Notes under the pieces: model-generated
The model's input: the letters and a program-made list of their open reading frames with translations, nothing else
What the model was told of the DNA's origin: nothing
Database searches by the model: none
Shown here: positions 7,353 to 13,589 of the stretch, piece by piece
How positions within the stretch are numbered: position 1 is the stretch's first letter
How the letters are laid out: the number at the start of each line of letters is the position of its first letter
From: Clostridia bacterium
GTDB lineage: Bacteria; Bacillota; Clostridia; DUPQ01
Assembly (NCBI GenBank): GCA_030592355.1
Contig: JAUVJE010000023.1
Location: forward strand, 1-17,770
Direction: 5' to 3'
DNA: 17,770 bases
Position numbers and translations under genes: made by a program

Positions 7353-8104
7353 AGTTGGTCTCCTTCAAGCAATCTTTTCAGATTTAAAGAAGCAATGTTA
7401 TATTTATCAGGTTTATCAAGCATGAGCTTATTGATATAAAATACGGCACCCGCTCCGGTATATAACGGCATTGCTGTCCCAAAAAGAATTCTATCCGAAC
7501 CCACTTTTCGGCATAGTGCTTCAATTCCGAGATGAGACAGGTATCTGCTGGTTTCAAAATAGAGGTTTTTATAGGTTGCCATAAGGGGATAAATATACCG
7601 GTCGCTTCTGTAACCGGTGTTGCACAGTACAACAGGCAGATTAGAATAGGTTTTAAGCAAGGTATCTATGTTGTCCCAGCCAATTTCATCGATATCAACA
7701 AATAAGGGAATTGAGTTATGCTGCAGCATTTCCAGTAATGGACCCGCGGAGTAAGGCTTAAGACTGTAATTATGTCTGTCGGATGATGGGAAAATTCTTA
7801 CTGCCTTCACATTTTGTGTCTGAAGTTGCCTTTCCAACTCATTGGGAGAAGGAAATTCGCCGGTGTGATGGGGCATGACTACCCATGCCGGATATAAATT
7901 CTCATATTTATCTATAGCTTCCATAAGTAGTGGATTGCCTTCTGCGGGGAAATGATCTCTGGCTATTGAATAGTAGACAAGGGCACTGTTAATTCCATAA
8001 TCGCTCATTCTGGCAACAAGTTCTTCCGCCGAGTAGAATGACCCCGGAAAAACCACCGGCGACCTGCCTATACAGCAATTGCAGTCAAAAAATTCTAATG
8101 ACAT
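7349..8104 (-). CDS. Degenerate amidohydrolase-fold protein (metal ligands lost)
   Basis: A 251-residue paralogue of the neighbouring amidohydrolase, alignable by eye from end to end. Where the neighbour has ligands, this protein does not: His7/His9 become Asn9/Cys11 (FFDCNCCIG), the KIH histidine becomes Phe105 (VRIFP), His131 becomes Asp137 (IPLFVD), His157 becomes about Asn162 (VVLCNTGYR) and Asp209 becomes Ala211 (FGTAMPL). The frame is intact and in overlapping-operon context, so this is probably a retained pseudoenzyme, partner subunit or binding protein rather than decay. The frame is open on to 8284, but I place the start at 8104: GGGGG at 8111-8115 on the minus strand is 6 nt upstream, the length then matches the paralogue, and the extension would run through the promoter. 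First gene of the operon; its stop overlaps the next start as ATGA. Confidence 0.75.
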   Translation of the reverse strand: MSLEFFDCNCCIGRSPVVFPGSFYSAEELVARMSDYGINSALVYYSIARDHFPAEGNPLLMEAIDKYENLYPAWVVMPHHTGEFPSPNELERQLQTQNVKAVRIFPSSDRHNYSLKPYSAGPLLEMLQHNSIPLFVDIDEIGWDNIDTLLKTYSNLPVVLCNTGYRSDRYIYPLMATYKNLYFETSRYLSHLGIEALCRKVGSDRILFGTAMPLYTGAGAVFYINKLMLDKPDKYNIASLNLKRLLEGDQL

Positions 8105-8126
8105 GGCGCACCCCCTGTTTTTCCCG

Positions 8127-8135
8127 ATTATACCA
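8127..8135 (-). promoter_or_regulatory. Extended -10 promoter of the minus-strand lyase/amidohydrolase operon
   Basis: On the minus strand the sequence reads TGG-TATAAT, a perfect -10 box (8132-8127) with the extended TG motif, 22 bp before the start at 8104. The -35 region is poor (GAACCT at 17-bp spacing) and overlaps a 10-bp direct repeat, which suggests dependence on an activator or control by a bound protein. Confidence 0.6.
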
Positions 8136-8149
8136 CATTTGACATACTG

Positions 8150-8193
8150 AGGTTCGAAAATCAGACCAGTGCACCGAGGGTTAAGGTTCGAAA
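8150..8193. repeat. Pair of 10-bp direct repeats, candidate operators
   Basis: AGGTTCGAAA occurs at 8150-8159 and again at 8184-8193, 34 bp apart start to start, or about three helical turns, so both lie on the same face of the DNA. They sit between the lyase operon and the divergent LuxR-type gene, and the first overlaps the -35 region of the lyase operon. A shorter inverted pair, CAGAC (8162-8166) and GTCTG (8199-8203), surrounds the second copy. They are likely regulator sites, with the divergent LuxR protein the first candidate. Confidence 0.45.
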
Positions 8194-8290
8194 GACGAGT
8201 CTGGGAAATTAGTTTATATGAGAGTTTATATGTATTTAAGTTAAAAATAGTAATTTGGTAGTCTGCTTGGAACATAAGCATCATAAAGTG

Positions 8291-8299
8291 TGTTAAAAT
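8291..8299 (+). promoter_or_regulatory. Candidate extended -10 of the LuxR-type regulator gene
   Basis: TG-T-TAAAAT lies 24 bp upstream of the ATG at 8323. TTGGAA at 8267-8272 is a possible -35, but its spacing of 21 bp is too long, so this would be an extended -10 or activator-dependent promoter. Confidence 0.4.
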
Positions 8300-8322
8300 T
8301 TACATAGAACGGGGGTTTATTG

Positions 8323-9279
8323 ATGATTGGCAGATTTATTTCTGAAATTGCATACTATATGATTTTTTCAATCATAATGTCCATAGCAATCCTTAGTACG
8401 ATACTCTATTACCGCACTAAGGATAGGACAATATGGCATTTTTTGGGTGTGCTTTATATGCAGACCACGCTTTTTTTCATTGGTTTTTTATACACTTATA
8501 CAATTGCGACGGATTATGCCGCTGAAATTGGAATAATTAGTGAGAACCTAGCTCTTTTCGGAACCATATTTATGTGCTGTGTTATTACCATTGTAATCTA
8601 CTTAACGATTTTATATACGATTTATCTGCTACCCCTGAACGGAAAACAAATGCGGCTCGGGAAGTTACTGGTAGGAGCCATTTGCATTATTGTTTTACTG
8701 ACAGTATTGATAACTATTATTTTTATTACCGAAGGAGAGTGGGTTAAAGAAGCCGGTAGAAATCTAAATGCTCTGTTTGAGTTCGGAAGTGTGCTTCTTA
8801 TAGCCCCGGCTGTCCTTGCATTAATCTACCATCGGAAAACAAAAGTGAAGGGAAACAGGCAGCTTTTAAAAGGTGTGTTTTTCTCCTTTCTCCCTGTCGC
8901 AATATATTTCCCCATAGACATTCTGTTTCTTGCCAACAGTGCTTTTAAAACCACCCATGTAGCTTATGCTGTATTTGCCATTAGTGTTTATATGTATCTG
9001 ACTAAACATTACACTGTGAATTATGATCCGGAAACTACAGATGTTATGTCTCATACAGAGAAATTTTATGAAACTTACAATATAAGTGACCGTGAAGTCG
9101 AGATAATTGAAGCTGTTGTCGTAGGCAAAACAAACAAAGAAATTGCAGCGGCACTCTTTATTTCAATAAACACAGTTAAAACACACATTAAGAACATTTA
9201 CCGCAAGCTTGAAGTTAAGAATAGGGTTCAGTTGCTGCATAAAATAAAATTCAGTAACGGTGGTAGCCCGAATGGGTGA
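8323..9279 (+). CDS. Membrane-anchored LuxR-family transcription regulator
   Basis: A 318-residue protein in two parts. Residues ~1-230 are strongly hydrophobic, with about seven likely membrane helices (roughly 8-28, 36-60, 73-100, 109-132, 146-162, 178-200 and 206-223). Residues ~254-310 form a clear LuxR/GerE helix-turn-helix: ISDREVEIIEAVVVGKTNKEIAAALFIS, then the recognition helix NTVKTHIKNIYRKLEV. It would sense a membrane or extracellular signal and bind DNA while membrane-bound. No receiver or autoinducer domain is seen. I take the ATG at 8323, which has GGGGG (8311-8315) 7 nt upstream, over the adjacent TTG at 8320. Divergent from the lyase operon and 95 bp upstream of the epimerase gene, so either or both could be targets. 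Orphan 7-helix LuxR proteins are known in Clostridia and Actinobacteria; few have known ligands. Confidence 0.85.
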   Translation: MIGRFISEIAYYMIFSIIMSIAILSTILYYRTKDRTIWHFLGVLYMQTTLFFIGFLYTYTIATDYAAEIGIISENLALFGTIFMCCVITIVIYLTILYTIYLLPLNGKQMRLGKLLVGAICIIVLLTVLITIIFITEGEWVKEAGRNLNALFEFGSVLLIAPAVLALIYHRKTKVKGNRQLLKGVFFSFLPVAIYFPIDILFLANSAFKTTHVAYAVFAISVYMYLTKHYTVNYDPETTDVMSHTEKFYETYNISDREVEIIEAVVVGKTNKEIAAALFISINTVKTHIKNIYRKLEVKNRVQLLHKIKFSNGGSPNG

Positions 9280-9374
9280 ATAAAATTTGTTTCTTCGGGT
9301 GAGGAGATTTATCCCCGTGGATGATATATTTCCCTATTTACAAGGAGTATATTTATTGCAGAAGGAGACTGCAA

Positions 9375-10361
9375 ATGAATATACTCATTACCGGAGCATA
9401 TGGAAACATTGGGAAAGCTGTCATAGATGAAGTCTCGAAAAGAAACCATTTCATTACTGTTTTTGAAATGAAAAACAGCAGAACTATAAGGGCGGCCCGG
9501 AAATACAGAGGTATTGTTCGGGAAACAATCTTTGGCGATATTACAAATTATAAAAGTGTGAAAGAAGCTATGTGGGGTGTGGATGCAGTCATACACTTGG
9601 CTGCTGTCATCCCTCCCCAAAGTAACAACAGGAAACTATGTTTTGCAGTCAATACAGGCGGAACTGACAATGTAGTCAGGGCGATAATCGAAACTGGAAA
9701 CAAGGCTGTAATGATCCATTCTTCATCATGTTCTGTCATGGGACCAACACAGCATCTTAATCCGCCAATCAAAGTAGAAAGAAAACCCATACCTACAGAT
9801 AACTATACCGAAAGCAAAATAGAGTCGGAAAGAATCGTTAAAGAAGCAGGTCTTAATAAATACTGTATAACGAGACTTGGAGCTGTTATGCCGTCAAAAG
9901 GCGTTTGGAAATTTAAAACAATTATGTATGGTTTTGAATTTCCGTTCAATTCCAGAATTGAAATGATACTGGATTCAGATGTAGGCTTAGCCCAGATAAC
10001 CGCTGCTGAAAAGCTGAGGCTCAATCTAATTGAGAATGGTAACACATATTTTCTCGGAGGAGGAGCACGTTGTCAGCTGACTTATGGAGAGTTCTTCAAC
10101 GGTTTGCTGAATTCAATAGGAATACCCAAACTTTCAATGGACAGTTTTACAATGAAACCAAGTTTTCTGGACTGGATGGATACCAAGAAAGCCCAAAAAG
10201 ATCTGCAGTTTCAGCGTTATACATACAGTGATTATCTCAGGATATTCAAAAAGAACATGAGAATATATCTTCCGGTCACTAAACTATTCGGTGTACTTAT
10301 CAGATGGATTATATACATCAAGTCGCCTTATTCAGGATTATCAGCAGATACCACGCTCTGA
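9375..10361 (+). CDS. NAD-dependent epimerase/dehydratase family protein (extended SDR)
   Basis: A 328-residue Rossmann-fold oxidoreductase. The dinucleotide-binding loop TGAYGNIG (residues 6-13, GxxGxxG) follows the first strand, GDITNY (54-59) is the usual acidic step before the next helix, VIHLAAVIPP (72-81) is the family's fourth-strand motif, SSS at 117-119 holds the catalytic serine, and Tyr144-TES-Lys148 is the YxxxK pair. This is an active extended short-chain dehydrogenase, of the kind acting on nucleotide sugars, dihydroflavonol-like compounds or steroids; the substrate cannot be read. The start at 9375 has GAAGGAG (9361-9367) 7 nt upstream; an in-frame ATG at 9321 would add 18 unrelated residues and lacks a good ribosome site. 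Followed after 19 bp by a SRPBCC protein, probably in one operon. The C-terminal ~50 residues are basic and hydrophobic, perhaps membrane-associating. Confidence 0.85.
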   Translation: MNILITGAYGNIGKAVIDEVSKRNHFITVFEMKNSRTIRAARKYRGIVRETIFGDITNYKSVKEAMWGVDAVIHLAAVIPPQSNNRKLCFAVNTGGTDNVVRAIIETGNKAVMIHSSSCSVMGPTQHLNPPIKVERKPIPTDNYTESKIESERIVKEAGLNKYCITRLGAVMPSKGVWKFKTIMYGFEFPFNSRIEMILDSDVGLAQITAAEKLRLNLIENGNTYFLGGGARCQLTYGEFFNGLLNSIGIPKLSMDSFTMKPSFLDWMDTKKAQKDLQFQRYTYSDYLRIFKKNMRIYLPVTKLFGVLIRWIIYIKSPYSGLSADTTL

Positions 10362-10380
10362 TACATTGAAAGAAAGAATT

Positions 10381-10812
10381 ATGAAATATAAAGCTGTGCA
10401 TACAGTAAAATTAAATATAACACCTGATGAAGCCTGGGAAAGGTTAAGAGACTTGTCAGTGGCGCCTGCTTATGTTCCCGGTGTTAAGTCCATGAAATTT
10501 TTAACAGATTTAAAAGAAGGAGTAGGGGCGCAAAGACGTGTGTATCCACAGGGCATTGACGAAAAGGTGGCATCATGGATACCACGTAAAGAAGTAAGCC
10601 TGGAACTATCTAAAAATGGCAGGGAAGCTTTTTTCCCATTTAAAAAAGCTATTTTCAGATACAGCCTGTCCCAGACGGGAGAGACATTCATGGACCTGTC
10701 CCTTGAGTATGAACCTATGCTGGATTCATTTGGATACCTGTTGTTTGGCGGTATAATCCAAAAAAGAATAATCCGAACGGCTGAAAGTCTTAAAAAATTC
10801 TACGAAAACTAA
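10381..10812 (+). CDS. SRPBCC-superfamily (START/polyketide-cyclase-like) protein
   Basis: A 143-residue protein with the layout of the SRPBCC helix-grip fold: a first strand (YKAVHTVKLNI), the two short helices TPDEAWERLRDLSVAPAYVPGV, then a run of strands ending in a long C-terminal helix (~120-142). The TPDEAWERLRDL...PGV pattern is typical of the polyketide_cyc2 group, whose members bind hydrophobic ligands in a central cavity and sometimes catalyse cyclisation or dehydration. The ATG at 10381 is preceded by the weak GAAAGAA at 10370; the frame is open further upstream, but those residues overlap the end of the epimerase gene. Nineteen bp downstream of the epimerase and very likely co-transcribed, so the two may act on the same small hydrophobic molecule. 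The real function is unknown. Confidence 0.75.
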   Translation: MKYKAVHTVKLNITPDEAWERLRDLSVAPAYVPGVKSMKFLTDLKEGVGAQRRVYPQGIDEKVASWIPRKEVSLELSKNGREAFFPFKKAIFRYSLSQTGETFMDLSLEYEPMLDSFGYLLFGGIIQKRIIRTAESLKKFYEN

Positions 10813-10835
10813 ACGCTGTTTTATTAAACATACTG

Positions 10836-10841
10836 TATAAT
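10836..10841 (+). promoter_or_regulatory. -10 box of the lipoprotein gene
   Basis: A consensus TATAAT in the context TACTGTATAATGACC lies 32 bp before the start codon. The -35 region is weak (best is around 10813-10820). Its position in a 61-bp gap suggests that the lipoprotein gene has its own promoter. Confidence 0.5.
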
Positions 10842-10873
10842 GACCTTACTATATTCTGATGGGGGTATTATAA

Positions 10874-11425
10874 ATGAAAAAATTAATTCTTTTAGTCATA
10901 CTTTTATCCATTATGACGACCTCCTGTAAGGAGTACACCATTGCGGAAGGAATAGGATTGTATAATCCAAAAAATGATGACTCTCCCGGCATTAAGGTAG
11001 AATTACCGGAGAAGTACAGTCTCGAATACCTGGTGGAATCCGCTGATGTTATCGCAAAAATTGTTATTGAAAATATGACTTATGTGGAAGTAATCATTGA
11101 GGAAAAAAATGCCCTGGGAGACATAGGTATTTTTGGCGAGTTCAATTATACAGAGGTATTTTACTCATGGACCGTCAGTGAATCAACCGGCAGAGAGACA
11201 TCGGTCTATATTGATTATAACCCACGGTATACGAATGTGGAGAAGCCGGGATTCGAAGAAGACGGAGAATATATAGTCTTTTTAAGAAAGTTCTATCCGG
11301 ACGAACCTTTTGTATACAGAAATTTTTATGATTATTATCTATTGAATGATTATGTGACTTACATGAAAAAAGCAACACAGTCGAATGAAGAATTAATAAA
11401 AGAGCTGATTAAGATAAAGAAATAG
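10874..11425 (+). CDS. Small putative lipoprotein of unknown function
   Basis: A 183-residue protein. The N-terminus (two lysines, hydrophobic stretch ~4-14, then TTSC with Cys18) looks like a lipoprotein signal; the lipobox lacks the usual Leu at -3, so lipidation is probable but not certain. The mature part would be about 165 residues, acidic and rich in beta-prone segments, with SLEYLVESADVIAKIVIENM near 48-67 and GEYIVFLRKFYPDEPF near 133-148. This order (a subdomain opening with 'ESADVI', later a 'gEyIVFL' strand) is one I have seen in uncharacterised surface proteins of Firmicutes, but I cannot name a family. GGGGG at 10861-10865 stands 8 nt before the ATG. It has its own -10 box and is followed by a strong terminator, so it appears to be a single-gene unit. 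Confidence 0.7.
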   Translation: MKKLILLVILLSIMTTSCKEYTIAEGIGLYNPKNDDSPGIKVELPEKYSLEYLVESADVIAKIVIENMTYVEVIIEEKNALGDIGIFGEFNYTEVFYSWTVSESTGRETSVYIDYNPRYTNVEKPGFEEDGEYIVFLRKFYPDEPFVYRNFYDYYLLNDYVTYMKKATQSNEELIKELIKIKK

Positions 11426-11464
11426 AGGGGAATTAGTAAAAAAAATAATAAAAAAATTGAAATA

Positions 11465-11499
11465 ATAAAACCCCGGACAATAAACGACCGGGGTTTTAT
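11465..11499 (+). terminator. Strong intrinsic terminator after the lipoprotein gene
   Basis: ATAAAACCCCGG (11465-11476) pairs perfectly over 12 bp with CCGGGGTTTTAT (11488-11499) around an 11-nt loop. The symmetric A and T tracts flanking the CCCCGG core mean that it could work in either direction. It lies 40 bp after the lipoprotein stop. Confidence 0.85.
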
Positions 11500-11616
11500 C
11501 ACATGTATATTATCAAGAAATCATCATATAGGACAGGGGTATATGATAGTCTCCTTAACAGGTAATAGTAGATGTAGGAGCAAAAATAAATTATTTATAA
11601 AAATTACTATTATATC

Positions 11617-11645
11617 TTGTAATGTGTTGGAATTTGCGGTAGAAT
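11617..11645 (+). promoter_or_regulatory. Promoter of the leader RNA / ABC exporter
   Basis: TTGTAA (11617-11622), a 17-bp spacer, then TAGAAT (11640-11645) form the best -35/-10 pair in the window, predicting a transcript start near 11652. It lies 160 bp before the ABC ATPase start and upstream of a terminator-like hairpin. In the stretch 11500-11616 before it I see nothing else that I can support. Confidence 0.55.
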
Positions 11646-11651
11646 GGCTTT

Positions 11652-11770
11652 CCTGCGTTTTGCGCAGTTCTCATGTAACGGCGGAGCTGTATTATTGTTC
11701 GCTGACATGCTCAAAAAATAAGAATCAATTAAATAGAAGACATGATTCAAAGCCGGCTGCCGGTTTTGTT
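11652..11770 (+). ncRNA. Structured leader or small RNA upstream of the ABC exporter
   Basis: The ~115-nt RNA expected from the promoter at 11617-11645 folds by eye into four elements. P1 is CTGCG/CGCAG (11653-11667). P2 is a 12-bp stem with a 2-nt bulge (CATGT at 11672-11676 with ACATG at 11705-11709, and CGGCGGA at 11679-11685 with TTCGCTG at 11698-11704), with a 12-nt loop. P3 is GAATCA/TGATTC (11722-11727 with 11743-11748). Last comes a terminator-like hairpin at 11749-11767. CGGCGG in P2 can alternatively pair with CTGCCG (11757-11762) in the terminator, a possible switch. I match it to no known riboswitch or T-box. It is either an attenuator for the exporter or an independently terminated small RNA. 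Confidence 0.4.
11749..11767 (+). terminator. Terminator-like hairpin in the leader of the ABC exporter operon
   Basis: AAAGCCGG (11749-11756) pairs with CCGGTTTT (11760-11767), with one G-T wobble and a 3-nt loop, followed by the T-rich stretch GTTTAATTTATTTT. It is only 37 bp before the ABC ATPase start, with no clear promoter between, which points to attenuation rather than simple termination. Confidence 0.6.
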
Positions 11771-11804
11771 TAATTTATTTTCATTATGAAAAGGGGGATG
11801 AATT

Positions 11805-12785
11805 TTGATTTCTGTAAAAAATCTGAATAAGACATTTAAAGTTTATGAAAGGAAGTCCGGGCCATTAAGTGCAGTAATGGCGCTGTTTAAACCTGAATTT
11901 AAAATAATTCAGGCATTGGATAATGTCAGTTTTGAGATACCCAAAGGGGAGATAGTAGGATATATCGGACCAAACGGAGCCGGTAAATCAACAACGGTTA
12001 AAATACTCAGCGGTATTCTTGTTCCTGAAAGCGGAGAGGTTACTGTAGATGGATTAGTACCTTGGAAAGAGAGGAAAAGGCATGTGAAGCGGATAGGCGT
12101 TGTTTTCGGTCAGAGAAGCCAGCTGTGGTGGGATGTGCCGGTATCGGATTCTTTTGAGTTGCTTAAGGAAATATATAAAATAGATGATAATGAATATCTT
12201 AAAACTTATGATATGCTTTCAGAATTACTTAATTTAAAGGATTTTATAAAAACACCTGTGAGGCAGCTGAGCCTCGGACAGAGGATGAGGTGCGAGATTG
12301 CTGCATCCCTTATTCACAAACCGGAAATACTGTTCCTTGATGAGCCTACCATTGGGCTGGATGCAGTTTCAAAACTGGCGGTCAGAACCTTCATAAAAAA
12401 AATCAACAAAGAAAGTGATATAACCGTAATTCTGACGACCCATGACACAGGGGATATAGAAGCACTGGCTGAAAGGATCCTTCTGATTGGCAAGGGGAGC
12501 ATTCTGTATGACGGCAATTTTGGAGAATTGAAAAGCAAATATGCGAAAGAACGCACCATCACCGTTCACTTTTTTGAGGACAATGGAATCCTGCCGGAAA
12601 TAAAAGGAATCACATCATATAAGGTTAACGGGAACTCAGCTGAAGTGAAATTTATGCCTGATGTCATACCTGCGTCCGCGGTTATAAATGAAATTTCTTC
12701 GAGATACCTTATCAGGGACCTTGAGATTGAACCGGTTGAAGCTGAAGAAATGATAGCCGGATTGTACAGAGAGTATAAAATATGA
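11805..12785 (+). CDS. ABC-2 type exporter ATP-binding protein
   Basis: A 326-residue ATPase. Walker A is GPNGAGKST (55-63), the Q-loop Gln103, the signature LSLGQ (155-159), Walker B ILFLDEP (175-181) with catalytic Glu180, the D-loop GLDA, and His213 in TTHD. The block QRSQLWWDVPVSDSF after the Q-loop is characteristic of ATPases paired with DUF990-type (ABC2_membrane_6) permeases, a group that includes exporters of drugs and viologens. Residues ~235-326 are the usual C-terminal extension. The start is TTG at 11805, with AAGGGGG (11791-11797) 7 nt upstream; the nearby ATG at 11798 is out of frame. The stop overlaps the first permease as ATGA. Probably controlled by the structured leader upstream. 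The substrate is unknown. Confidence 0.92.
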   Translation: MISVKNLNKTFKVYERKSGPLSAVMALFKPEFKIIQALDNVSFEIPKGEIVGYIGPNGAGKSTTVKILSGILVPESGEVTVDGLVPWKERKRHVKRIGVVFGQRSQLWWDVPVSDSFELLKEIYKIDDNEYLKTYDMLSELLNLKDFIKTPVRQLSLGQRMRCEIAASLIHKPEILFLDEPTIGLDAVSKLAVRTFIKKINKESDITVILTTHDTGDIEALAERILLIGKGSILYDGNFGELKSKYAKERTITVHFFEDNGILPEIKGITSYKVNGNSAEVKFMPDVIPASAVINEISSRYLIRDLEIEPVEAEEMIAGLYREYKI

Positions 12786-13588
12786 AGACATACCTGTCGT
12801 TCTTTAAAATCAGGTTTTCAAATAATCTTCAATATAAAGTTGCTGCATGGGCGGGGTTGGCGACCCAGTTTGTCTGGGGAGGCATGTATGTGTTGCTTTA
12901 TATTGCCATATATAAATTTTCGCCAGCTGAAAAACCAATCGAATTGGATCAGCTGACTACATATATCTGGCTTCAGCAGGCCTTCCTTGCACTTGTCATG
13001 CTGTGGTATAGGGACAGCGGATTGTTTGAGCTGATAATAAGCGGAAATGTCGCATACGAACTGGTGCGTCCGGTCAGCCTGTACCCGATGTGGTATACGA
13101 GACTGCTGAGCCATAGGCTGGCGGGTGTTGCGCTGCGTTTCCTGCCGATTCTTCTTGTAAGCGCACTATTGATTCCTTATCCCTATGGTTTAAGCGCACC
13201 AGCGTCCCTTCCTGCATTCCTTTTATTTCTGGCGACCATGTCCATGGGTGTTTTCCTGACGGTAGCATACAGCATGATTATTTCCATATCCATGTTTGTC
13301 ACCATGTCTCCAACTGGTTCGCTGACTTTGTTCGGTCTGGTTTCTGAGCTGCTTGCAGGGATGATAATACCGCTTCCCCTGATGCCAATGGTAATGCAGA
13401 AAGTGCTGATGGTTCTTCCTTTCTGGCTTACGGGAGATTTTCCGTTCAGGATTTATACAGGTCATATCCCGGTAAGTGAGGCGTTCTATGGAGTGGTTAT
13501 GCAGTTGGTATGGACTGCTGTTTTAATTAGAATTGGCGTGCTTTGGCTGTCGCGTTTAAAAAAGAAAATCATCATACAAGGGGGTTGA
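12782..13588 (+). CDS. ABC-2 family permease 1 (DUF990-like)
   Basis: A 268-residue integral membrane protein with about six helices (roughly 22-44, 60-80, 110-132, 138-165, 172-202 and 232-255) and a short cytoplasmic N-terminus (KTYLSFFKIRFSNNLQYK) of the sort that contacts the ATPase. The segment ISGNVAYELVRPVSLYPMWY between helices 2 and 3 is typical of the ABC2_membrane_6/DUF990 group; the second permease carries the matching VRTGSFDRVLVRPRGTMLQV, so the two are related half-transporters that probably form a heterodimer. The ATG overlaps the ATPase stop (ATGA), implying coupled translation and equal dosage. Exporter direction is inferred from the family; the substrate is unknown. Confidence 0.88.
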   Translation: MKTYLSFFKIRFSNNLQYKVAAWAGLATQFVWGGMYVLLYIAIYKFSPAEKPIELDQLTTYIWLQQAFLALVMLWYRDSGLFELIISGNVAYELVRPVSLYPMWYTRLLSHRLAGVALRFLPILLVSALLIPYPYGLSAPASLPAFLLFLATMSMGVFLTVAYSMIISISMFVTMSPTGSLTLFGLVSELLAGMIIPLPLMPMVMQKVLMVLPFWLTGDFPFRIYTGHIPVSEAFYGVVMQLVWTAVLIRIGVLWLSRLKKKIIIQGG

Positions 13589-13589
13589 T

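Noticed and set aside
8105..8284. N-terminal extension of the degenerate amidohydrolase to 311 residues
   Set aside because: The extension crosses a consensus TATAAT and the direct repeats, lacks a ribosome binding site and has no counterpart in the paralogue. The start at 8104 has GGGGG correctly placed.
9321..9374. Earlier start for the epimerase
   Set aside because: It adds 18 residues before a Rossmann strand that normally begins at the N-terminus, and GAAGGAG is correctly spaced for the ATG at 9375.
9342..9430. Possible upstream short open frame (TTG at 9356) overlapping the epimerase start
   Set aside because: AAGGAG is well placed, but the 24-codon frame has no visible meaning and the overlap can be chance.
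11543..11773. A 76-codon plus-strand open frame upstream of the ABC exporter
   Set aside because: It runs through the predicted promoter, the structured leader and the terminator hairpin, has a cysteine-rich, non-protein-like composition and a poorly spaced ribosome site. Explained better as a leader or small-RNA region.
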